A stretch of DNA of 64,000 nucleotides from Cyclobacterium sp. GTDB taxonomy: Bacteria; Bacteroidota; Bacteroidia; Cytophagales; Cyclobacteriaceae. The stretch's first letter is position 1, and each line of letters begins with the position of its first letter. Of this stretch, positions 47,526 to 56,865 are shown piece after piece. The notes beneath the pieces were generated by a model. It made no database searches, was not told where the DNA came from, and saw nothing but the letters and a program-made list of their open reading frames with translations. Position numbers and translations under genes: made by a program. The DNA is taken from the NCBI RefSeq assembly GCF_014762705.1, contig NZ_JABURL010000094.1, positions 1 through 64,000 of the forward strand, in the 5' to 3' direction.

Positions 47526-47826
47526 AACGCACGTATTTTTTCAACCTTATTCCCCACAGTAAAAACAGATTTATCTTCTCCATAATTAAAAGGACCTTCG
47601 AGTGCCCCCTGTTAAAAGACCAATCCAAACCAAAAAACAGGATGTAATCTCCAATAAGGGAAATACAGCCTGTTTCCCCTCTTTAAAACAGATCTCATAC
47701 AATTAATGGACGGGTGATGCCCCATCTGATTGAGGAAATTAAAAATACAGATAATTATTTAAAACAATAAGACCTGGAAATGTAAGCGGGAATATTTTGA
47801 TGCCGGGATAAAACTTTGCTTCCAAA
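47526..47826. other. Divergent intergenic region, no gene seen
   Basis: AT-rich DNA between the helical-barrel gene and the plus-strand Uma2 gene. I saw no additional gene, RNA or strong repeat. It should contain both promoters. Confidence 0.4.
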
Positions 47827-48453
47827 TTGTTATATTCAGGTATGGAAAAAGAAAAGGCCAAACCTTCGGTAAAAGAACCTGATTTAAGTTATGGGGGGTA
47901 TACCTATGCAGATTATCTGTCCTGGGATATGGAAGAAATGGTCGAACTGATCAAGGGCAAAGTTTTCAAAAAAACTGCCGCAGCTCCAAACAGGATTCAT
48001 CAACGTCTGACGGGAGACCTTTATACAGAACTAAACATGTTCTTGAAAGGCAAAACCTGCCAGGCCTATATCGCCCCTTTTGATGTCCGGCTTCCAGTCA
48101 AATCCAAAAAAGACGATAAAATATATACTGTTGTACAACCGGATATCTGCGTGGTCTGTGACCTTGACAAATTAGACGACAGGGGCTGCATTGGAGCACC
48201 TGACCTGGTGGTGGAAGTACTCTCCCCGGGCAACAAACAACTTGAACTACACCATAAATACGAGGTGTACGAAGCATCCGGGGTAAAGGAATATTGGCTG
48301 ATGGATGCAGCCGGACAGACCCTATTAATTTACACCCTGGTCCAAGGCAAGTACCAAAGTTCCCGCCTGATGACTTCCGGGGATAGGGCAAAGTCTTCTG
48401 TCATTTTGGGATTTGAACTGGACCTGGAAGCATTTTTTGCGGAAATTAAATGA
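47827..48453 (+). CDS. Uma2 family (DUF820) putative endonuclease
   Basis: The 208-residue protein is a complete Uma2 copy and the closest relative of the protein at 13648-14259, sharing EMVELIKGKVF, APFDVRLPVKSK, VVQPDICV, GCIGAPDL, VEVLSPG and KYEVYEASG. It stands alone on the plus strand. Its frame has no extra upstream fusion. The Met6 position (MEKEKAKP) is the more natural start. Function unknown, as for the family. Confidence 0.82.
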   Translation: MLYSGMEKEKAKPSVKEPDLSYGGYTYADYLSWDMEEMVELIKGKVFKKTAAAPNRIHQRLTGDLYTELNMFLKGKTCQAYIAPFDVRLPVKSKKDDKIYTVVQPDICVVCDLDKLDDRGCIGAPDLVVEVLSPGNKQLELHHKYEVYEASGVKEYWLMDAAGQTLLIYTLVQGKYQSSRLMTSGDRAKSSVILGFELDLEAFFAEIK

Positions 48454-48942
48454 AATTAGTTGACCAATAAGTGGCTACTGGCCAAAACCTAAACCAGGTA
48501 TAAGAGAAACTTTTCCAAAGTTTATTACTTATTCTAATTCCTCCTGTTGATCAAAATCTAACTTTGGAAAAGTTAGTGGCCGTTTTTGGAAGAACTTTTC
48601 CAAAGTTTTTTCTTGTTCTAATTCAGCCTGATGATAGAGAGCTTACTTTGGATAAGTTATTGACTGTCTTTCAATAGGATTATTATCAAATACGCCAAAT
48701 TCTTCTACTAATTTTTTCCTGTAGGGTGACTTTGGCTGGATTACCATTATCCTCAGTATGGCCAACTTTCCAATAGGCTCGATTTCATCAGGGTTAATTT
48801 AACCATGAAAGGGGGTATTGGGTAAAATATTTTTTTACGAAATTATCCTTGCGCTGAGGTAAAGTTAATTTTGTATTTTCAGCATTTATGATTTTTGCCA
48901 GACGATACTTGTTCCGCCTTAAATCAAAAAACTCATCCCAAA
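48454..48942. other. Convergent intergenic region with tandem palindromes
   Basis: This 489-base space between Uma2 (plus) and DUF502 (minus) contains no gene but holds tandem copies of a palindrome-bearing unit of about 84-85 bases (48508-48660, with a weaker third copy to about 48745). Beyond that there is nothing I recognise. Confidence 0.6.
48508..48660. repeat. Tandem 84-85 base units, each with an inverted repeat
   Basis: Copy 1 has arms AACTTTTCCAAAGTT (48508-48522) and AACTTTGGAAAAGTT (48560-48574), a perfect 15-bp inverted repeat around a loop containing TTCTAATTC. Copy 2 has arms at 48593-48607 and 48644-48658 with two mismatches, also around TTCTAATTC. The spacing between equivalent points is 84-85 bases. 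Each unit could form a hairpin on either strand. It may act as a bidirectional terminator or be a short repeat element. A degenerate third unit seems to follow with GACTTTGG at 48728-48735. Confidence 0.7.
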
Positions 48943-49614
48943 TTAATCAACTGGCGCCTGCTGCTTAAGTCCATCTTTTTCAACAAACAATATAGAAGAA
49001 CCCGTACCCATACCCACAATAGACCGCATTGCTTTTTCAGGTTCTATGTCTAAGAATTTCAGTTGGGATACCGGGACATGGTAAATATTCCCATTCATAG
49101 GATTTGGAGCGGTGGGTACAAAAATCGTGTATATTTGCTCTGATACTGATTCGGTAACAAATCCTGTAAGCAATACGCCGGTATTAAAGGCATCCACAAG
49201 CACAACTTGGCTAAAGGGCATTTTTTTAAGACCTGTAAACTGGGCAATGGTTTCCTGTATGGTTGAATACAAAGGTATTTGTAATAAATACCTGTATTCA
49301 AAAACCTTGAACATGCGTTTGCTTCTTCCATTATTGAGTATCAAACCGATCACGAAAATAATTGCAATGAGAATAAGCAATGCCAGGATATTGATAATGA
49401 GGGTCGGTGATTCGGAGCCATTATCCAATAAAGCACTGATTGGCGAAACCAAATTAAAAACGAATTTAAAAATAATGGATAGTAAAAATAATATGATGAT
49501 GATGGGTAATATTAGGAATAAACCATTCAATAATGTTTTGATAAAGAAGGATTTGGTCCAGAAACTTTCTTTTGGGAATGTGTCCCCGGCTGGCAATGGT
49601 GCGGTGTTTTTCAT
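48943..49614 (-). CDS. DUF502 family membrane protein
   Basis: The 223-residue protein has two hydrophobic helices (about 27-55 and 70-93) and then the DUF502 pattern: YRYLLQIPLYSTIQETIAQF, VVLVDAFNTGVLLTGFVTE and FVPTAPNPMNGNIYHVP. Family members are conserved in Bacteroidota and plants (COV-like), and their function is unknown. It lies alone, reading towards the palindrome array. The start Met is supported by the direct onset of the first helix after a short polar leader. Confidence 0.88.
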   Translation of the reverse strand: MKNTAPLPAGDTFPKESFWTKSFFIKTLLNGLFLILPIIIILFLLSIIFKFVFNLVSPISALLDNGSESPTLIINILALLILIAIIFVIGLILNNGRSKRMFKVFEYRYLLQIPLYSTIQETIAQFTGLKKMPFSQVVLVDAFNTGVLLTGFVTESVSEQIYTIFVPTAPNPMNGNIYHVPVSQLKFLDIEPEKAMRSIVGMGTGSSILFVEKDGLKQQAPVD

Positions 49615-49828
49615 CGATTATTTGGGTTAAAATATCATTGATTCTGACTAAAAAATCTACAATACATGGTGCCTTTACACAGATTAAAAACGCAATCTCC
49701 CTCTTTTCCATCCGGCCAGAGGTAAGAAAAAGGAAGATCTTTTCACAATGGGCAAAATCCGTGCCCTTTTATCTCCTCTGATCCGATTGACAATTCGGAG
49801 AGCTGACTGCTAAAAAGCAAGCTACAAA

Positions 49829-51142
49829 TCAATCGGTATTGCCTGCTTTGTTTACCCAAAGTTCCGTTCCATTACCTAAAGCTACCAAATCAAACTGACC
49901 GAAACTGCCCAGTACATCTGCATCTCCGGAAAAGGAGGCATACTGAAACTGAGGCGTGCTCCACTTTTCCTTTAACCAATCTGAAGGTTGAAGTGTCATT
50001 TGCTGAAGGGATGTGTCTGCAACCTCCGCCAGATTTTCTGCCAAAAACCCCTGACTGCTATCCGGAAGCCTGATCCTCAGCCAGCCGTCGGTTACGCCTT
50101 CAATTTTAAAAAGAGCCTGATTTTCCAACTTGCCCAAAATCCTAAAGCCGGTACCGGGACCTTGACGTAAATTGACCAGGCTCGCCTTTACCCTTCCCCA
50201 ATGGTCCAGCATTACCGAATCAGTCAGCGAAAGGTTGGGTAGATCGGGAGCCGGTTGGAAAAAATACAGCGGATCTACACTATTCCATCCCGGCGCATAA
50301 ATTCCAAAATGAAGGTGCGGTGCGGTGGTTCGCGCATTTCCCGTATTGCCCACCGTACCCAGGGTATCCCCAGGCTTAACCCTACTGCCCGAAGCGACCA
50401 TCTGACTATCGAGATGGGCGTAATAAAAGGAGTATCTGCCTGAAGAGATCCTTACCGTTTTTCCTCCCAGCCGGTTGTTAGCTACCCTGGTGACCCTACC
50501 ATCGCTGACAGCAAGTACAGGTGTGCCGCTCGGCGCGAAAATATCCACTCCTTCGTGTTTTCTCCTGCCTCCGTCTCTCGGATCACCAAAAAAACTGGCT
50601 ATATTCAAATAATTTTTATTCAACAGCGGAAAACTCAGGCTGGCAGCATAGCTGACGGACAATTCCACCAAGCCACCTTTAAGCAATTCCGGCTGCAGGC
50701 GAAGCAGAAAGTTTTCTTCAGATCCGACAGGATACCGTCCAAATGATCCTTCTTCTTCAGGTCTCAATTTCTTCAATTCACCGTCTTCCTGCACCTCAAA
50801 AAGATCAGTAAACCATACCGCACTGGTATCGGAAAGCACTTTCAAATCTATTGTAATTTCCTGTCCTTCATTTGCGGAAAACACAAAGGAAACCGCCTCC
50901 GGCTCAGCAGGGTCAAACCGCACGAGTTCCCTGTAAGGAAGCTCTACCCGGTTAGTATCTGAAAGTGCCGCTTTTCCTGCCTCCTCCCAATCCCTAACCA
51001 TAGCGTAGTCTTTCAGGTTGGAAGCCTTGAGCCCCTGCAGGTATTTGTCATAGGGACTTCCGGATCGCAATAGCTGCTCAATTTTTGTTCCCTGACAAGA
51101 CAGACACAGACACAACAATATATAAAGCGATATTTTTCTCAT
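49829..51142 (-). CDS. M23 peptidase lipoprotein with SH3-type domain
   Basis: The 437-residue protein has a lipoprotein signal (LCLCLSCQG, Cys16), an N-terminal beta-rich domain, an M23 peptidase domain (KHEGVDIFAP for the first His-Asp pair and HLHFG for the final His ligands) and a bacterial SH3-like domain (VNLRQGPGTGFRILG). M23 enzymes cleave peptidoglycan cross-links, so this should act on the cell wall in the periplasm. It is monocistronic as far as visible. Confidence 0.92.
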   Translation of the reverse strand: MRKISLYILLCLCLSCQGTKIEQLLRSGSPYDKYLQGLKASNLKDYAMVRDWEEAGKAALSDTNRVELPYRELVRFDPAEPEAVSFVFSANEGQEITIDLKVLSDTSAVWFTDLFEVQEDGELKKLRPEEEGSFGRYPVGSEENFLLRLQPELLKGGLVELSVSYAASLSFPLLNKNYLNIASFFGDPRDGGRRKHEGVDIFAPSGTPVLAVSDGRVTRVANNRLGGKTVRISSGRYSFYYAHLDSQMVASGSRVKPGDTLGTVGNTGNARTTAPHLHFGIYAPGWNSVDPLYFFQPAPDLPNLSLTDSVMLDHWGRVKASLVNLRQGPGTGFRILGKLENQALFKIEGVTDGWLRIRLPDSSQGFLAENLAEVADTSLQQMTLQPSDWLKEKWSTPQFQYASFSGDADVLGSFGQFDLVALGNGTELWVNKAGNTD

Positions 51143-51284
51143 CTGCTATTTCCTCTTTCTAAGGCCATCATATCCAATCCAACAAAGTGACAAATCATAT
51201 TATAAATGAGTATTCGAAACCTGATGTCGGAAAATCTCAACAGCCTGTAGATTTCTGGTTTTGTATGATTTCCTCATAAATGCA

Positions 51285-51316
51285 AAGAGCCTGCCCATTT
51301 GCACAGGCAGGCTCTT
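51285..51316 (-). terminator. Strong hairpin, probable terminator after the PfpI-like gene
   Basis: AAGAGCCTGCC (51285-51295) and GGCAGGCTCTT (51306-51316) form a perfect 11-bp stem with a 10-base loop. It lies 26 bases after the stop of the minus-strand PfpI/DJ-1-like gene (51342). The following U-run is short, so termination may be partial. Confidence 0.55.
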
Positions 51317-51341
51317 CTATCAAGCTAATCCATTATAAAAA

Positions 51342-51902
51342 TTACAGCGTTTTCTGCTCTTCATGAATTCCCTCCCTGATCTCTTCGATGAGTTTTTTAT
51401 TGAAGGCAGGCAGATCGTCCGGCTTGCGGGCAGTTACCAGCGCTGAATCACAAACGCATTCGCTGTCTGTCCATGCTACTCCTGCATTAATCAGGTCAGT
51501 TTTGATTGAGGGCCAGGAGGTCATTTCTCTGCCATCCAGCGCACCTGCTTCGATCAATACCTGTGGGCCATGACAAATGGCTGCGACGGGTTTTCCCTTC
51601 GCAAAAAAGGCTTTGATAAACTCAATTGCCTCTTTATTTGTCCTCAGCTTGTCTGGATTAATAACACCTCCCGGAAGCACAAGGGCATGGTAATCTCCGG
51701 GTTTGGCATCCCTTAGTGGCTTGTCTATTTTGACTTCATCAGACCAGTTGCCGTCTTTCCAACCTTTGATCGAACTGGCCGGGGAAATGACATGTACAGT
51801 AGCACCCGCCTCTTCAAGGGCTTTTTTGGGGCTTTTCAATTCACTTTCCTCAAATCCGGTTTCGGTTAAAATGGCTACGGTCTTATCTTTTAGCGTTGGC
51901 AT
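51342..51902 (-). CDS. DJ-1/PfpI family type 1 glutamine amidotransferase-like protein
   Basis: The 186-residue protein has the PfpI pattern: VAILTETGFEESEL at the start, GDYHALVLPGGVINPDKLR, and the nucleophile elbow VAAICHGPQVL with the catalytic Cys, followed by ALVTARKPDDLPAF. Members include glyoxalase III-like/deglycase enzymes (YhbO type) and stress-linked proteases. A hairpin terminator follows. It is on the same strand as the mutasome genes, 229 bases beyond the stop of dnaE2, but the gap argues for a separate unit. Confidence 0.9.
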   Translation of the reverse strand: MPTLKDKTVAILTETGFEESELKSPKKALEEAGATVHVISPASSIKGWKDGNWSDEVKIDKPLRDAKPGDYHALVLPGGVINPDKLRTNKEAIEFIKAFFAKGKPVAAICHGPQVLIEAGALDGREMTSWPSIKTDLINAGVAWTDSECVCDSALVTARKPDDLPAFNKKLIEEIREGIHEEQKTL

Positions 51903-52131
51903 ATTAATAAATAGTTTGGTTAAACAATCGTTTTTATTCCCCAGGGCCAGATCATTACTGCCGCCGGAGATATCACAATAGGCCCAAGTACCATGCCATT
52001 TAAATAACTATTTTAAAAAAACATAACATATCCAATTTTTTAAAGTATAAAACCTTTCAAAAGAACCCCCTATTACCTTTTTATAGGATTTATTTCAATT
52101 TAGCTATTGGGAAAAACGGACTAACCAACAC

Positions 52132-55100
52132 TCATTTGAAATCTCTGGAAGGAAACAATTCCCCCTGTTGGCCCTTCTCTCCTGAGGAGGATTGGGGTAT
52201 TTTTTTACCAAACTTTCCTTTACCTGCAGGACTTTGACCTGGAGGATCCGCTTTTAGCAGTCTGTTTAGGTTATGGCAGGAGCGTACCACCACATGGATG
52301 ACTTCTCCTTCTACCTGAAGTTTACCCGAAACCATCAATAACCTGGATTGCAGGATGACGGACCGGTATTTTTCAAATGTTTTGGCCCATACTACCAGGT
52401 TGGCAAAGCCGGTCTCGTCTTCGATGGTGATAAAAAGCACCCCTTTGGCAGTGCCCGGGCGCTGCCTTACCGTAATCAGACCGCACACTTTGACAAAAGC
52501 CCCGTCTTTCATTTTTCCCAAATGGACCGTAGGACTCACCCGCAACTGATCCAGACGCTCACGCACATGGCTAAGGGGATGGGATTTCAGGGAAAGTGTA
52601 GTACTGGCATAATCCCGAAGCACCTGCTCCATGGGAGGTATAGCAGGAAGCACTACTTTCTTTTCGGTGGGCGTTTCCTGAACCTGCCCGGTAAACACCC
52701 CAATAGGCCTTCCCTGAAGCGCCAACACATCCCAAAGAGCCTGTCTGCGGTCCAGGCCCAGCGACCGAAAAGCATCTGCATCGGCCAGGCGCTCCAGGGC
52801 AGCCTTGGGTACGCCGGCATTGATCAGGTCGGTGATATGGACGTAGGGTTTTTTCCTTTGCTCCACCAGCAGTTGCATGTCTGCCTCATGCAAGCCTTTC
52901 ACTTGACGGAAACCCAACCGGATGGATAAATACTGACCGGATTTTTCTTCAAACACATGATCCCAGCAGGAGCGGTTTACATCTACAGGCCTCACTTCCA
53001 CTCCATGCTTGCGGGCATCATTGACGATCTGTGCCGGTCTGTAAAAACCCATGGGCTGGCTATTGAGCAGGGCAGTAGCAAAGACATCCGGGTAGTGGTA
53101 CTTCAGCCAACAGGAAACATAGACCAGCAAGGCAAAACTGGCCGCATGGCTCTCGGGAAAACCATAACTTCCAAATCCTTCCAACTGCCGGAAAACCCGC
53201 CTGGCAAAATCCTCCTCATAGCCACGGGCCACCATACCTCCTACGAGCTTTTTCTCATACTGACTCACCAGGCCATGGGCTTTGAAGGTTGCCATACTTC
53301 GCCGCAGTCCATCTGCTTCTGCCGGGGTAAAGCCTGCCGCTACAATGGCAATCTCCATGGCCTGCTCCTGAAACAGGGGCACCCCCAGCGTGCGCCCCAG
53401 AATCTCCTCCAGTTCGCGGGAGGGATATTCCACCGGCTCTTCTCCCCTGCGTCTTTTGAGGTAGGGGTGCACCATATCTCCCTGTATCGGTCCCGGTCTT
53501 ACAATCGCCACCTCGATCACCAGATCGTAAAAGGTCCTGGGCTTCAGACGTGGCAACATCGACATCTGGGCACGGCTCTCTATCTGAAATACCCCCAGGG
53601 TGTCCGCATGACTGATCATCTCGTATACCCTAGGGTCATCTTGGGGAATGTTAGCCAGGGTGAGGTGCCGGCCATAATGGGCCCGAACCAGGTCAAAGGC
53701 CTTTCGTATACAGGTAAGCATGCCCAATGCCAGCACGTCCACTTTCAGAAAACCCAGGGCATCGATGTCGTCCTTGTCCCATTCGATGCAGGTGCGGTTT
53801 TCCATCCGCGCTTGCAGTACCGGACAGAGGTTGGAGAGCTGGTCCCGGGTGATTACAAACCCCCCGGTATGCTGGCCTAACTGTCTTGGAAAACCCATGT
53901 ACTGCCAGGTAAGCAGCAGTGTCTTTCGCAAATGGGTATCCCGCGGGTCAAATCCTTGAGAGGACACTTTCTCCCCTTGCAGCCATTCTTTCGTCAGTTC
54001 GTGTCCCGACTTTGCAAGCCGGTCTACCGCATCCAATGACAAGCCCATCGCTTTCCCCACATCTCGGACTGCCCCTTTCCAATGCAATCGCGTAACAGTG
54101 GCCACAATGCCTGCGCGGTCCCGGCCATACTTTTCATAAATATACTGCATCACCTCCTCCCTGCGCTCGTGCTCAAAATCCACGTCTATATCCGGCGGTT
54201 CGTTGCGGGCATCAGACATAAAGCGGGCAAAAAGCAGCTTGAACTTGGAAGGGTCCACCGAGGTAATGCCCAGGCAATAGCAGACTACCGAATTGGCTGC
54301 CGACCCCCTTCCCTGACAAAGAATACCCCGCTTACGGGCAAAGCGCACCAGGTCGTATACCGTCAGAAAATAAGAAGCATATTCCTTGCGGGCGATAAAT
54401 TCCAACTCCTGCTGTATGGTATTCTTGAGCGTTTCGGAAAGTTGCTCTCCAAAACTGCTCCGGGCTCCTTCCCAGGTCCGCAATTCCAGTTCTTCCTGTG
54501 TGCTACGGCCTTCACTGCTGATTTCTTCGGGGTACTGGTAAGTCAATTGATCCAGCGAAAATTGGCAGGAGTCAGTAATTTCCTCTGCCCGGCGAAGGGC
54601 GGCCGGGTACTCCCGAAACAGGCGGTGCATTTCTTCCCGGGATTTCAGGTAACGTTCAGCATTGGGATGCAGGCGAAAGCCCGCACTTTGAATGGTACAT
54701 TTTTCCCGGATGCAGGTCAGCACATCCTGCAGGGCCCTCCTTCCCGGCACATGGTAGTGCACGTCATTGACCGCTACCATGGGTATACCCAGGCTTTTCT
54801 CCCACTGTGCTATGCGAAACAGCCGCTTCTGATCGCTACCATTGTACGTAAAAGCGGCGGCCAGGTAAAGGTTGTCACCTATTGCCTCCCGATATTCCTC
54901 CAGAGAAGAATAAAAGGACGGCTCAAAATCCAGGTGGGCATTCAGGCTAGTTGGAGGAACTGCAATAAATACGCTGTCCCGGGCATGGGCGTATACATCC
55001 GCCTTGTACAGGTGGCAGATCCCCTTCTCTGCCCGGAGATTGCCCAGGCTGAGTAGAGAAGAGAGTCGGCCGTAGGCTTCCCGGTCTCTGGGATAAGCCA

Positions 55101-55335
55101 ACAGGCTGGGACCATCCAGCAAGTCCAGACGGCAAGCCGGAATGAAGCGAAGACCGGACTCCCTGGCTGCCTTGTGTGCCCGGACAATTCCCGCAAGGGT
55201 ATTCCGATCGGTGAGAGCCAGAGCTTCGTAGCCCAGTTCAATGGCTTGCTGGACCAATTCTTCCGGATGCGAGCCGCCCCTAAGAAAGGAAAAATTGGAA
55301 GTCACCTGCAGTTCGCTATAGGCTGTTGTTTGCAT
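52132..55335 (-). CDS. dnaE2: Error-prone DNA polymerase DnaE2
   Basis: The 1067-residue protein has an N-terminal PHP domain (SNFSFLRGGSHPEELVQQA, TDRNTLAGIVRAH), a Pol III alpha-type palm with PDIDVDFEHERREEV and DALGFLKVDVLALGML carrying the catalytic Asp residues, and a C-terminal OB-fold domain (FVKVCGLITVRQRPGTAKG). The family makes mutagenic lesion bypass with ImuB. It follows imuA and imuB on the same strand with 39 bases to imuB. The high G+C in this stretch, compared with its flanks, was seen by eye. Confidence 0.95.
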   Translation of the reverse strand: MQTTAYSELQVTSNFSFLRGGSHPEELVQQAIELGYEALALTDRNTLAGIVRAHKAARESGLRFIPACRLDLLDGPSLLAYPRDREAYGRLSSLLSLGNLRAEKGICHLYKADVYAHARDSVFIAVPPTSLNAHLDFEPSFYSSLEEYREAIGDNLYLAAAFTYNGSDQKRLFRIAQWEKSLGIPMVAVNDVHYHVPGRRALQDVLTCIREKCTIQSAGFRLHPNAERYLKSREEMHRLFREYPAALRRAEEITDSCQFSLDQLTYQYPEEISSEGRSTQEELELRTWEGARSSFGEQLSETLKNTIQQELEFIARKEYASYFLTVYDLVRFARKRGILCQGRGSAANSVVCYCLGITSVDPSKFKLLFARFMSDARNEPPDIDVDFEHERREEVMQYIYEKYGRDRAGIVATVTRLHWKGAVRDVGKAMGLSLDAVDRLAKSGHELTKEWLQGEKVSSQGFDPRDTHLRKTLLLTWQYMGFPRQLGQHTGGFVITRDQLSNLCPVLQARMENRTCIEWDKDDIDALGFLKVDVLALGMLTCIRKAFDLVRAHYGRHLTLANIPQDDPRVYEMISHADTLGVFQIESRAQMSMLPRLKPRTFYDLVIEVAIVRPGPIQGDMVHPYLKRRRGEEPVEYPSRELEEILGRTLGVPLFQEQAMEIAIVAAGFTPAEADGLRRSMATFKAHGLVSQYEKKLVGGMVARGYEEDFARRVFRQLEGFGSYGFPESHAASFALLVYVSCWLKYHYPDVFATALLNSQPMGFYRPAQIVNDARKHGVEVRPVDVNRSCWDHVFEEKSGQYLSIRLGFRQVKGLHEADMQLLVEQRKKPYVHITDLINAGVPKAALERLADADAFRSLGLDRRQALWDVLALQGRPIGVFTGQVQETPTEKKVVLPAIPPMEQVLRDYASTTLSLKSHPLSHVRERLDQLRVSPTVHLGKMKDGAFVKVCGLITVRQRPGTAKGVLFITIEDETGFANLVVWAKTFEKYRSVILQSRLLMVSGKLQVEGEVIHVVVRSCHNLNRLLKADPPGQSPAGKGKFGKKIPQSSSGEKGQQGELFPSRDFK

Positions 55336-55374
55336 GTTTTGTATGTATCTGATCTTTGGATAAATTTTTCCGGA

Positions 55375-56865
55375 TCAGGAAAAATAGCCGTGCAAAAACC
55401 ATTGGGGTTTTCCTTTTCCGTAAAGCCCCAGCCGGAAAAGCCAGTACCTGCCTCCCTCGGTATCTTCCACACAGTAATAATCCCGGGGTGGCCCGGTCTG
55501 CAGCCACCACTCCTGCTCAATGCGCTCCGGCCCGTCGGCACGGGCCACCCGAACCAACTTGCCCTGATGCTTGAAATGCAGGGGAGGGTAATCGGGCAAT
55601 GGTACCATGACCGAAATGGGCTCCGGCACAGACAGCAGGTGCATGGGACGAACCGAATCGGGCCAATCCGTATCGGGTTTTTCGTCCAGGGAGCACGCAG
55701 GACGCACCGAATGCTCCGGCCAATGCCGCTCCTCCGGCAGGTACCGCTGCATGTGTCCCGAACCCAGCCTGGTACCTATCCGGTCTACCAACTCTGCCAC
55801 CGCAGCCGGATCTCCGGAACGGTGCCAAAGCTGCTCCTGTGGCAGTTGAACCTTTTCCACCATTAATCCTTCCAGGTAAAACAGCTCTATTCCCAATGCC
55901 GGCTCCAGGGATGGAATTTTCAGAGAAAAAAGCCGGAAAAGGTGCTCCGGATTGTGGGAAGCACGACCGGTACCAATGGAAATTTCTACCGTCTTCCCAT
56001 CTACGCGCAGACCTTTGAAAACGGCCTTGCGCAGCCCCTTCCCTTCCCGGATCAGGCGCTGGCAAAGCCTGTCCAGCAGCTTCCGAAGGGCGATCTCAAT
56101 GCCCCTGGCGGTGCGAATGGGCTCCAGACAGGGCAGTTGCTCTTCATAGGGAACCCGGGGCAGTACGGGTTGAAAGGCCTCCTCTTCCTCACCGAGGGCC
56201 TGCCCCAGCCGAAACAGCAGTTCCTCACCAAATCTCCTGCGCAAGGTAGCTGCGGGCAAGTCTATAAACTGTTCGATTTGCCGGAAACCCAATTTATCCA
56301 AGCCTTCCAGAGTCCGGGCTTCCAGTCGAAGGGCAGCGGGTGGCAAAGGCAGCAAGGCTTCCCGCTGCATTCCCTTCCCGGCGATACAGGCCTGTTCACC
56401 GTAACGTGCCAGTGCCCATGCCGCCCCGATGGTATCGGCAATGGCCGCCCGTACATGGTAGCCCTTGCTTTCCAATGCGGAAACCAAAGCTTGCAGATAA
56501 GCGGATTCTCCTCCCCAGAGATGTGGGCAACCTGAAATATCCAGCATCAAGCCGGAAGGAGGATCTGCAGCAGGCAATGGAGTATACTGCAGGCACCAGC
56601 CAGCCAGCCGGTGGAGGAGTCGCTTGCTCCAGCCAGGCTTATCGGCATAGACCTGTATATCCGGGAAAATGGCCCTGGCATCAGCCACAGCCTTACCCGG
56701 TCGGATGCCTCGTGCATAAGCCTCCCGGCTACTTGCCTGCACCACAGCCCGACCCCGTTCGTTACCCGCCAAAACGAAGGGTTTTCCCCGTAGTTCCGGA
56801 TATCGAATGGCCAGCCGGTCCGTAATCAGGTGACTAAACCAGAGAGATAAAAACCGCTTAGGCAT
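55375..56865 (-). CDS. imuB: ImuB-like Y-family polymerase homologue
   Basis: The start is set at the ATG at 56863-56865 (MPKRFLSLWF); an upstream frame extension to 57078 is part of imuA read in another frame. The 496-residue protein has the Y-family fold, but LSLWFSHL stands where the catalytic D-x-D region of DinB would be, and MLDISGCP replaces the DEAYLD-like acidic site. ImuB proteins are catalytically dead and recruit DnaE2 and the sliding clamp. It overlaps imuA by 8 bases. Confidence 0.9.
   Translation of the reverse strand: MPKRFLSLWFSHLITDRLAIRYPELRGKPFVLAGNERGRAVVQASSREAYARGIRPGKAVADARAIFPDIQVYADKPGWSKRLLHRLAGWCLQYTPLPAADPPSGLMLDISGCPHLWGGESAYLQALVSALESKGYHVRAAIADTIGAAWALARYGEQACIAGKGMQREALLPLPPAALRLEARTLEGLDKLGFRQIEQFIDLPAATLRRRFGEELLFRLGQALGEEEEAFQPVLPRVPYEEQLPCLEPIRTARGIEIALRKLLDRLCQRLIREGKGLRKAVFKGLRVDGKTVEISIGTGRASHNPEHLFRLFSLKIPSLEPALGIELFYLEGLMVEKVQLPQEQLWHRSGDPAAVAELVDRIGTRLGSGHMQRYLPEERHWPEHSVRPACSLDEKPDTDWPDSVRPMHLLSVPEPISVMVPLPDYPPLHFKHQGKLVRVARADGPERIEQEWWLQTGPPRDYYCVEDTEGGRYWLFRLGLYGKGKPQWFLHGYFS

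Noticed and set aside
48508-48745. CRISPR array
   Set aside because: There are only two or three units, repeats are at both ends of each unit as inverted arms, and no spacer variation or cas gene is seen.
52957-53880. Plus-strand open frame of 307 codons
   Set aside because: It is antisense to dnaE2, rich in His, Gln and Pro without hydrophobic core pattern; the DnaE2 reading is complete and conserved.
54082-55056. Plus-strand open frame of 324 codons
   Set aside because: It is also opposite dnaE2 and shows no recognisable protein signals.
55517-56065. Second minus-strand frame inside imuB
   Set aside because: It is an alternative frame of a G+C-rich gene, Gly/Arg/Ala-rich, with no domain features.
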